Both the position numbers and the translations under genes were made by a program. Below, in pieces: positions 35,311 through 41,946 of a stretch of 64,000 nucleotides of DNA. Positions within the stretch are counted from its first letter, which is position 1. Each line of letters begins with the position of its first letter. The stretch is from CAWFGS01 sp963815535. GTDB taxonomy: Bacteria > Pseudomonadota > Alphaproteobacteria > Sphingomonadales > Sphingomonadaceae. The notes beneath the pieces are model-generated. The model made no database searches. It had not been told where the DNA came from and saw only the letters and a program-made list of their open reading frames with translations. The stretch is taken from positions 1 to 64,000 of the forward strand of contig CAWFGS010000002.1 of the NCBI GenBank assembly GCA_963815535.1, read 5' to 3'.

Positions 35311-36743
35311 CCAAGTTCGCTATTGCCTTCCTTGGCACCGTGGTCCTAGCTGGCTGCACGACCGTCGGTCCCGACTACAGCGCGCCGGACAAACCTGCGT
35401 TCGAGATCGAATGGACCGATTTCGCACAAGCCAACGCAAACACCTCTCGATCAGCCAGTCTTGATCCAGAGTGGTGGAACACTTTCGAGGATCCGAAACT
35501 GTCTGCGCTTGTCGCCGAAGCGTCCGCGGCGAATTACGATCTGCGGCAGGCGTTCCTGCGTATAGGTGAGACGAGAGCGGCCTACCGCGCACAGGTTGGC
35601 CGACGACTGCCTGAGATATCGGCTGACGGTTCGGCGCAGCGGCTGCGCACCAGCGAGAACGGCCAGATTCCGATCGGTCGACTTCCCGGAGCATCACCGG
35701 AAACGAACCTTTACGATCTCGGTGTCGGTGCCCGCTGGGAAGTCGATCTTTTTGGCCGCGTAAGCCGTGCCGTCGAGGCTGCTGGTGCTCGCGCCGATGT
35801 CGCAGCCGAACTCTATGATGGGGTATTGATCGCGGTGCAGGCGGACGTGGCGACCTCCTATCTGGAAATGCGCAGTCTGAACGCGCAGATCGAAGCAGTG
35901 CGCGATAGCATTGCTGCGAGGGAAAAGTCCGTCGAACTGGTTGCACAAAGAACGAGCATAGGCTCCGCTTCCGTATATGAACGCGTCCAAGCCGAAGCGG
36001 GCCTTAGAGAACTCGAGGCTACATTGCCGTTGCTAGAAAGCGACCGACGCAGGGCTGTCTACCGGATTGCAACACTGATAGGAACATCCCCCGCACAGAT
36101 TGAGGATCGCTTCGAACGGGTGCAGCTTAATACCCTGCCTGATGTGCTGGTGCCGGTCGGGCTGCCATCGCGATTGATAGAGCGACGACCCGATATACGA
36201 GAAGCGGAACGGTTGCTAGCTGCGGAAACCGCCGAAATCGGTGTCGCACGTGGTAACCGCTTACCGAGCTTCGCGCTGACCGGCGGGATCGGGGTGCAGG
36301 CTACCGACTTCGCTGATGTCTTCTCCACGGACTCGCTGAACTGGTCCCTCGGGGGACTGTTCGACTTCACGTTGCCATTCATGGGTGGCGACCGATTGAA
36401 TCAGGAGGTCATAATTGCCGAGAGCGAGGCCGCACGAGCTCAGCTGCGCTATGAACAGAGCGTCCTTACGGCACTGGAAGACGTCGAGGCGTCCCTTGTC
36501 CTGTATGTTGAACTGCGCCGTTCGGTCCATACGCTGCAGGATAGTCTAACGATCCAACGTCGTGCGACGAGATTGGCCAAGCAGCGATACGACAGTGGCT
36601 ACTCGCGATTGTTCGAGTATCTCGAACAGCAGGAGCGTGAGGCGCAGTTGGACCGCCTCGTTGCCGAACGGAAGGGCAAGGTGGCAGCGTCAGTGGTCCA
36701 GATATATCGTGCGCTGGGTGGATCGTTGAACACCGGCGCATGA
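35307..36743 (+). CDS. NodT-type outer-membrane efflux lipoprotein, 478 aa
   Basis: The N-terminus MTKFAIAFLGTVVLAGCTTVGPDYSAP carries a lipobox (LAGC) and the VGPDY start typical of NodT/OprM channels. Two repeats of the OEP domain follow, each with a long helical pair; FDLF-type contacts are GARWEVDLFGRVSRAVEAA and the second-repeat LFDFTLPFMGGDR. RLIERRPDIREAERLLAAETAEIGVARGNRLPSF is the characteristic linker. It forms the exit duct of the tripartite pump encoded just upstream, with start and stop codons overlapping by 4 nt. Confidence 0.92.
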   Translation: MTKFAIAFLGTVVLAGCTTVGPDYSAPDKPAFEIEWTDFAQANANTSRSASLDPEWWNTFEDPKLSALVAEASAANYDLRQAFLRIGETRAAYRAQVGRRLPEISADGSAQRLRTSENGQIPIGRLPGASPETNLYDLGVGARWEVDLFGRVSRAVEAAGARADVAAELYDGVLIAVQADVATSYLEMRSLNAQIEAVRDSIAAREKSVELVAQRTSIGSASVYERVQAEAGLRELEATLPLLESDRRRAVYRIATLIGTSPAQIEDRFERVQLNTLPDVLVPVGLPSRLIERRPDIREAERLLAAETAEIGVARGNRLPSFALTGGIGVQATDFADVFSTDSLNWSLGGLFDFTLPFMGGDRLNQEVIIAESEAARAQLRYEQSVLTALEDVEASLVLYVELRRSVHTLQDSLTIQRRATRLAKQRYDSGYSRLFEYLEQQEREAQLDRLVAERKGKVAASVVQIYRALGGSLNTGA

Positions 36744-36832
36744 GCGCAACAAACGAGCACGCTCAGTTGTCTTGCTATGCTCACAGAAGCGCGTCAGACA
36801 TCATAAGCTATCTCACGTAAAATAAACGCATT

Positions 36833-37078
36833 TCACTCGAGTGGGTTGCGACAGCCAGATTGATCACATGGCGATATCCTAGCGCCACGGATCCGGCAGC
36901 GACTGCAGCGCATGCGTTTCTCTACATGGGTAATACCAATGGGATGGCTTCTCTTGAAGCACCAGTCATAGACGCGTTTCGGATGCAGGATATGACTATG
37001 TCCGCATATACACGTGACCTTCAGCCACCGGTCCTGCCGCCAGTAATCGGATAAGGTATCGAGAGGTTTGTATCCCAT
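36833..37078 (-). CDS. Small zinc-ribbon-like protein, 81 aa
   Basis: Two Cys pairs are placed as in a zinc ribbon: VTCICGHSHIL (about residues 23-25) and RCSRCRIRGARI (about 58-61), with further Cys at the ends. The pattern 'CxxCGH ... LRCSRCGxRGA' recurs in short hypothetical proteins of sphingomonads and rhizobia; I rely on memory for this. A role in nucleic-acid or protein binding is possible but unproven. The true start may be an internal codon near DTLSDYW. Confidence 0.55.
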   Translation of the reverse strand: MGYKPLDTLSDYWRQDRWLKVTCICGHSHILHPKRVYDWCFKRSHPIGITHVEKRMRCSRCRIRGARISPCDQSGCRNPLE

Positions 37079-37174
37079 CGCGTCATCAGAACAAACGCGG
37101 AACGTTAAGGGAAGTGCCCTTGTAATTTTTTAGCGGAAAGGTCTGGGGATAGACAGCCTATTCGCGCGGACGTC

Positions 37175-37366
37175 TCATCCGTTGCAGGCGCAACCCTTGG
37201 GTTTGGAACAGGCTTTGTCGCGTGCGATACAGCTATCGCCGCACGCTTTGCCTTTCTTGCAGGTTTTGCAGCAGCCTTCGGCGGCAAAAGCGGTCGAACA
37301 GATCGGTGCCGCAGATACCGAGATCGTCGTGCAAGCCAGAGCCAACGAAGTGAACAGTTTCTTCAT
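37175..37366 (-). CDS. Cys-rich exported peptide, 63 aa
   Basis: The ATG at 37366 has a GAGGGGG site just upstream and opens a clear signal peptide (MKKLFTSLALACTTISVSA and onward to AFA-AEG). The mature 35 residues hold eight cysteines in the pattern CCKTCKKGKACGDSCIARDK followed by CSKPKGCAC. They could form disulfides or bind metal. Similar 'KGKACGDSCI' peptides occur beside thermonuclease genes in other proteobacteria (from memory), and here the divergent neighbour 55 bp away is such a nuclease. The two genes may share regulation. Confidence 0.7.
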   Translation of the reverse strand: MKKLFTSLALACTTISVSAAPICSTAFAAEGCCKTCKKGKACGDSCIARDKACSKPKGCACNG

Positions 37367-37421
37367 CTGATTCCCCCCTCGTATATTGCGGTTCTGCCCG
37401 CGCAAATCTAACCTGGCAAGC

Positions 37422-37850
37422 ATGCTTCTTCTTGTTCTTGCTACGATAGCAACCGTCCCTTCGGGTGTGACGTTCGATTGCACACCTATCGCAGTCTGGG
37501 ATGGCGATGGTCCTTTATGGTGCGAAGAAGGACCACGAGTAAGGCTGTCGGGTGTTGCCGCACGCGAGATAGACGAGACCTGTTCGAAGGGGCACCCTTG
37601 TCCGAGCGCAACCGGCGCGCAAGCGAAGGCCGCCCTCGTAGACCTTGTGGGGAAGCCGGTTGGGCAAAGCCGGCATGGTCATACGCTAGTGGAAGGTCCG
37701 GCCATGCGCTGCCTGTCAGCCGGTGGCGCAGGCGGCAATCGGACGGCGGCTTGGTGCGTCAGTCCCAAAGGCGGCGATCTTAGTTGCGCGATGGTGCGCG
37801 GCGGCTGGGCCCTTCGCTGGGACCGCTATTGGAAAGGTCATCGCTGCTGA
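37422..37850 (+). CDS. Thermonuclease-family (SNase-like) protein, 142 aa
   Basis: A hydrophobic N-terminus (MLLLVLATIATVPSG) suggests export. The nuclease-fold core is DCTPIAVWDGDGPLWCEEGPRVRLSGVAAREIDETC, which supplies the metal-binding Asp pair, the catalytic Arg in VRL and the Glu in REIDE. The end WALRWDRYWKGHRC matches the family tail. It likely degrades or nicks nucleic acid outside the cytoplasm. The stop codon shares one base with the ATG of the next gene (TGATG), indicating coupling to the SRAP protein. Confidence 0.75.
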   Translation: MLLLVLATIATVPSGVTFDCTPIAVWDGDGPLWCEEGPRVRLSGVAAREIDETCSKGHPCPSATGAQAKAALVDLVGKPVGQSRHGHTLVEGPAMRCLSAGGAGGNRTAAWCVSPKGGDLSCAMVRGGWALRWDRYWKGHRC

Positions 37851-38452
37851 TGTGCAACCTCTACAAGATGTCACATTCGGCCGCGGAGATCGCCCGATTG
37901 TTCAACGCCGAAAGTGCTACGAACGCGAACACGTTGACGATGATCTATCCTGCCTCGAACGGCTTGGTGGTTACCGACGGGGTGCGATCAATGGTTTGGG
38001 GCTTTCCTCTCGTCCTGCGTTCGAAGAAGACTGGCGAACCTGTGAAACCCAAACCGGTCAACAATGCGCGCACTGAGAAATTGGACGGTAGGTTCTGGAG
38101 CGCCAGTTTCCGAGAACGGCGATGTCTCATACCCGTAGAGGCGTTTGCCGAGGCCCAGGGTAAGCGCGGTAGTATGACCAGGACCTGGTTCTCCGATCCC
38201 GGCGCCGCGATGCTGACCTGCGCAGGTATTTGGCGCGATAGCGCCGAATGGGGTCCCGTCTATTCGATGATCATGACCGAAGCAAATGAGCAGGTCGCGC
38301 CAACCCACGACCGCATGCCGGTTTTGCTGTCGGATACCGACCGTGCGCGATATCTGTATGGTAGCGAGAATGACGCGAAGTCGCTTTGTCGGCCGTTCGC
38401 GGGCGAACTGTTGGTCGATGCAACGGATGAGCCATGGACGAAGCACTATTGA
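37850..38452 (+). CDS. SRAP-domain (YedK/HMCES-type) protein, 200 aa
   Basis: SRAP proteins crosslink to abasic sites in single-stranded DNA through Cys2, shielding them from cleavage. The start MCNLYKMS places Cys2 right after Met1, which fixes the ATG at 37850 although the frame extends upstream. Other signatures are NARTEKLDGRFWSASFRERRCLIPVEAFAE with the active Asn and Glu, and VAPTHDRMPVLL with the catalytic His. The length is usual. It is translationally coupled to the thermonuclease gene, an uncommon pairing of two DNA-active proteins, one apparently exported. Confidence 0.92.
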   Translation: MCNLYKMSHSAAEIARLFNAESATNANTLTMIYPASNGLVVTDGVRSMVWGFPLVLRSKKTGEPVKPKPVNNARTEKLDGRFWSASFRERRCLIPVEAFAEAQGKRGSMTRTWFSDPGAAMLTCAGIWRDSAEWGPVYSMIMTEANEQVAPTHDRMPVLLSDTDRARYLYGSENDAKSLCRPFAGELLVDATDEPWTKHY

Positions 38453-38653
38453 CTAAGCGATCTTTCGGAGCGGGGCCCATCAACGTTCGAGGCTATCAAG
38501 GCTTCCGTCTTATCGACCAGACGAGTGTGGAGATGGCGGTGCACATGACGGCAAACGCCACGATCAATGCGGGGTCGATGACAATCATAGCCGTTCCTCT
38601 CATATTGCAAGACAACTAGTTGTTCACATTTTGTTCCGTGTAGGAAAGTGTTT

Positions 38654-38845
38654 TCAGTTCGCTGGCGCGTTCGGTTGTTTAAGGCGATCATAGCGCGTGG
38701 CCACTCCCAGCCACATGTCGATACCTTCGCGCTCGCCAGCGCGGGCCAGGCGCACGACTTGCTCCTGAATATGAGCGGAGCCATCATCGCCGTGAGTTCG
38801 GTCGACCCATAGCGCCATGCCCCAAAGTTCCTGATCACGCGTCAA
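38654..38845 (-). CDS. Small DUF6961-like protein, 63 aa
   Basis: The sequence TRDQELWGMALWVDRTHGDDGSAHIQEQVVRLARAGEREGIDMWLGVATRYDRL matches, from memory, a small helical family frequent in sphingomonads (DUF6961-type). A TTG at 38845 places the start at TRDQELWG as in relatives. It follows the tiny membrane-protein gene by 8 bp and is probably co-translated with it. Function is unknown. Confidence 0.6.
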   Translation of the reverse strand: MTRDQELWGMALWVDRTHGDDGSAHIQEQVVRLARAGEREGIDMWLGVATRYDRLKQPNAPAN

Positions 38846-38853
38846 TATGCCCG

Positions 38854-38976
38854 CTACAAGAGCCAATGGATGATAGCTGCCAGCGCTACAATGCTCATCA
38901 TGACCCCTATGAGCCACGCTTCGACGTGCATCCACTTGTCGCGTTCGTCATCGTCGTGGGCTCTCCAATCCTTCAT
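38854..38976 (-). CDS. Tiny single-span membrane protein, 40 aa
   Basis: An ATG at 38976 opens a 40-codon frame ending in TAG. The N-terminal 18 residues are charged (MKDWRAHDDDERDKWMHVE) and the rest is one hydrophobic helix (AWLIGVMMSIVALAAIIHWLL). The composition is what one expects of a real small membrane protein, and it lies 8 bp before the DUF6961-like gene, in the pairing often seen for that family. No strong ribosome site is visible. Confidence 0.5.
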   Translation of the reverse strand: MKDWRAHDDDERDKWMHVEAWLIGVMMSIVALAAIIHWLL

Positions 38977-39029
38977 GACTGTGAAATGTCACGGGGCGAT
39001 GGTAAACGCTAGCTTATGACGGAGAAAAA

Positions 39030-39828
39030 GTGATTGCACGAACTGTTGTCATGGTTGCCATCGCAGTCATGACTTTGCCTGCACCGGCATGGGCGTGGGG
39101 ACAGCTGGGACACCGTGTCATCGGCGAGCTGGCTGACGAACGGATAAGCGGCAGGACCCGCGCAGAGATCGAAATGATCTTGGGCGAGGAGGATTTGGCG
39201 CAAGCTTCGACATGGGCGGATGAGGAACGCTCCAACCCATCCGACTTCTGGCAGAAGGAAGCAGGGCCGTATCACTATGTCACCGTCCCTGACGGTAAAA
39301 CCTACGACGACGTTGGCGCACCTGTTGAAGGCAATGCGCTGACGGCGCTGGAGCGGTTCGCGGAGACGGTTCGCGATCGGGAGGCACCACGGGCCGAACG
39401 CGCATTGGCTTTGAAGTTCATTGTCCACATCGTGGGTGATCTCCACCAGCCCCTGCATGTTGGTAACGGGACCGATCGTGGAGGCAATGATGTGAAGGTT
39501 CGATGGTTCGGCGATGACACCAATCTGCATTCCGTCTGGGACACGCAGCTGATTGGCAGCCGCACCCTCTCCTACACCGAATATGCCGAATGGTTGGGTC
39601 GGAGCATAGAGCCGTTCGTTACGATCGACTGGTAGGAAGACGATCCGGAGGTCTGGGTGGCGGAAAGCGCGGCGTTTCGGAACTCTGTCTATCCAGATCG
39701 CGCATGCGGTGACGAACCTGAGTTTCGCGTATCAATACGAGCTCCTTGGCGCCGCTGAAATGCGTTTGCGGCAAGGTGGTGTCAGGCTAGCGGCGTATCT
39801 AGATCAGCTATTTGTCGAACCACAATGA
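39030..39828 (+). pseudogene. Decayed S1/P1 nuclease gene
   Basis: The first 201 codons encode a typical secreted S1/P1 nuclease: signal peptide ending AWA, then mature Trp1 in WGQLGHRVI, the zinc ligands in GPYHYV, HIVGDLHQPLHVG and HSVWD. The frame ends at TAG 39633-39635 after FVTIDW. The family C-terminus continues beyond it: EDDPEVWVAESAAFRNSVYP in the same frame, then, after a shift by one base near 39705, NLSFAYQYELLGAAEMRL to the stop at 39826-39828. The total of about 266 codons fits the family. One nonsense change plus one frameshift therefore breaks the gene; a truncated product might still form. Confidence 0.8.
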
Positions 39829-39849
39829 TCGGGCTTTCACAGGAACATC

Positions 39850-39895
39850 GTAAGGTCCACAATTGGGGTGGGAAGCGGAATGGCGGCCATTGAGT
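39850..39895. repeat. Interspersed repeat copy (AATTGGGGTGGGAAGCGG)
   Basis: This is the best match to the shared core found at 21888, 22478, 40511 and 58981. It lies between the decayed nuclease gene and the VOC gene. No coding sequence is present. Confidence 0.4.
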
Positions 39896-39913
39896 TTTTT
39901 TTGGTCGGAGCGG

Positions 39914-40417
39914 TCATTGCGGCGTTTCAGTCGGCAACCGCTGAATGAACTGGATCAGGTTGCCTTCGGGATCTCGAACAAAAAAGAAAGCTACTCCTAA
40001 ATCTGGATATCGTTGAAGTTCCCAAGCAAAAGCCGCTCCCCGACGCTGTAGTGTAGCATAGGCCGTGTCGATATCGGCAACCTCAAAAGCGAACTGTGAC
40101 GCACCGAGAATGCCGGTATGCGAGGGCGGGTCAGACCGTATCGGCACAGCTACGGCTTTTTCATCCTGGATCAGTTCAACCCTGAAAGCACCATGCCTTA
40201 AAAACGCAAGCCGCGTTCCAAATTCAGGATACTCTTTTGTATTTTCTATCTGGAAACCCAATACGTCACGATACCATTTGGAAACATCTGCAATATTTGC
40301 GACCGACAATGTGACTGAATAAGGCGTCAATTCCAGCATTACGTCAGGTTCCAGTTCATGCGCTTGAGCATGGTTCGAAAAAGCCAAAACTATGGAAAGA
40401 GCGATGGCTCTAAGCAT
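39914..40417 (-). CDS. Exported VOC/glyoxalase-fold protein, 167 aa
   Basis: The N-terminus MLRAIALSIVLAFSNHAQA-HELEP is a signal peptide, so the protein should be periplasmic, which is unusual for the VOC superfamily. The fold is shown by two beta-alpha-beta units: VTLSVANIADVSKWYRDVLGFQIEN and FAFEVADIDTAYATLQRRGAAF, ending in FFFVRDPEGNLIQFIQRL with the terminal metal-site Glu position occupied by Gln. The substrate is unknown. It stands between repeats and the glycan locus, and its promoter side faces the GPH transporter's 3' end. Confidence 0.82.
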   Translation of the reverse strand: MLRAIALSIVLAFSNHAQAHELEPDVMLELTPYSVTLSVANIADVSKWYRDVLGFQIENTKEYPEFGTRLAFLRHGAFRVELIQDEKAVAVPIRSDPPSHTGILGASQFAFEVADIDTAYATLQRRGAAFAWELQRYPDLGVAFFFVRDPEGNLIQFIQRLPTETPQ

Positions 40418-40505
40418 TTCGGATACCCTTAATCGTCCAGAATCATGTCAGTTATGTGTGTGCGAGTTTTTGGCTTCAATGTCTAATATTGGGTCGTAAA
40501 TGAGC

Positions 40506-40528
40506 AAGCCGCTTTTGGGGTGCGGCTT
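40506..40528. repeat. Hairpin repeat AAGCCGC/GCGGCTT
   Basis: Perfect 7-bp arms (40506-40512, 40522-40528) flank the loop TTTTGGGGT. Two weaker copies of the same core border it (ATATTGGGTCG near 40487 and GAATTGGGTGAAAAG near 40547). It lies just after the stop of the GPH transporter gene on the minus strand. Confidence 0.5.
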
Positions 40529-40575
40529 ACAGGGCGCGACGGCTAGAATTGGGTGAAAAGGAGAGCGGTGACATC

Positions 40576-41946
40576 CTATTGACCCAGCGATATCTGAATT
40601 GCCTTGTGGGTAGCTCGGTCTAAACAATAGCCTCGAAGTAGCCAGAATATTATCAAGGTTCCGATCGCCGGAACCAGTGCCATGATCGCTTTCATCGCTA
40701 TCAGTGTATTAGCTGATTGGATCGTGTTTGCTTCGAACCCAATCATAGACAGCAGGCCTCCCAATATCAGCGCGTTGATGCCTACCGCCGCCTTTTGCGC
40801 AAAGGTGGCAATTCCGAATGTCCGTGCTTCGACGCGTTCACCAGTGATTGACTGCCCGTAATCGATCGTATCAGGGAGCATCGACCAGAACATAACCGGT
40901 AGAGCGGAAGTGCCAAGGCCTATCAGACCGATGGCGAGCAGCGATGTCGGAATGAAGTCCGACGGGTTCAGGAAGAATCCGAGATATCCGAGTAGCGCTA
41001 TTCCCAAGCCGATCTGCAAGGTCCTGCTCTTCGACGTTCCTTTGGATAGCCAAACCCAAAAAGGAGTTGCAACTATCAATAGAAGAGCTGGAAGCAGGAG
41101 CGCGGTGGTAACGAGGTCCGGGCGATCCACATCGTATTTGAAATGATAAAGGACGTTTTTGCTAAACATACCCAAGCAAACCGTTCCGACTACGATTACA
41201 CCAAACACTCGTAGAAGTTGCCCGTTTTTACGTATCAAACCATAACCCTGTGCCAGATCGCGCAAAAATGAATTGGATATCGAGGATGCTGGTGCGTTTG
41301 TAGGCTCGCGCATTGTGATGGAACAATAGAACAGTCCCATTGTGGCAAGCGTTCCGGCTACACATGCGGCCCAGAAGTAACCTCGCGCTTCGTTACCGTC
41401 CCCTATAGCTGCTACCAGTAACGGCGTCAGGACGACAACGAATAGCCCGCCGATCGCAGCTCCGATCATCCGAAATCCCGACAATGTTGTTCGCTCATCG
41501 CTGTCGCTGGTGAGCCGGGCCTGCATCGCGTTGAAGGGCATGGACACAACAGTGTAGGCAGTCCGCAGGACGATATGAGTCGATAACGCCCACACCCATG
41601 GAGCGAGCCAGTCTGCAGGTGAAGTCGAAAATGCCAGCATGTAGGACAAACCAAACGGTATCGCGCCCGCGAAAATCCAGGGACGGTATTTCCCCCATCG
41701 GGTCTGGGATCGCTCCGCCATGGTAGCTATGACAGGATCGGTAATCGCATCCCAAATCATAGCGGCTAGGTAGATTGCGCCAGCGATGAACGGGGAAATC
41801 GCTAACACATCGGTATAGAAATACATCAGGAACAGGGTAGTCCCCTGCCATACCATTACGAAGCCAAAGTCGCCGACACCGAACCCGATCCGCGTGGGTA
41901 GCGCGACTTGCCTGCGGGACAGTTGGGATCGAACCGAAGCGCTCAT
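40576..41946 (-). CDS. GPH-family glycoside/sugar:cation symporter, 456 aa
   Basis: The N-terminus LPTRIGFGVGDFGFVMVWQGTTLFLMYFYTDVLAISPFIAG is typical of glycoside-pentoside-hexuronide symporters, followed by DAITDPVIATMAERSQTRWGKYRPWIF, the family's conserved cytoplasmic loop. About twelve membrane helices are expected. GERVEARTFGIATFAQKAAVGI is a further family motif. It imports a glycoside released by the locus. ATG 41946 overlaps the TAA of the upstream GH3 gene by one base (TAATG), so the two are co-translated. Confidence 0.92.
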   Translation of the reverse strand: MSASVRSQLSRRQVALPTRIGFGVGDFGFVMVWQGTTLFLMYFYTDVLAISPFIAGAIYLAAMIWDAITDPVIATMAERSQTRWGKYRPWIFAGAIPFGLSYMLAFSTSPADWLAPWVWALSTHIVLRTAYTVVSMPFNAMQARLTSDSDERTTLSGFRMIGAAIGGLFVVVLTPLLVAAIGDGNEARGYFWAACVAGTLATMGLFYCSITMREPTNAPASSISNSFLRDLAQGYGLIRKNGQLLRVFGVIVVGTVCLGMFSKNVLYHFKYDVDRPDLVTTALLLPALLLIVATPFWVWLSKGTSKSRTLQIGLGIALLGYLGFFLNPSDFIPTSLLAIGLIGLGTSALPVMFWSMLPDTIDYGQSITGERVEARTFGIATFAQKAAVGINALILGGLLSMIGFEANTIQSANTLIAMKAIMALVPAIGTLIIFWLLRGYCLDRATHKAIQISLGQ

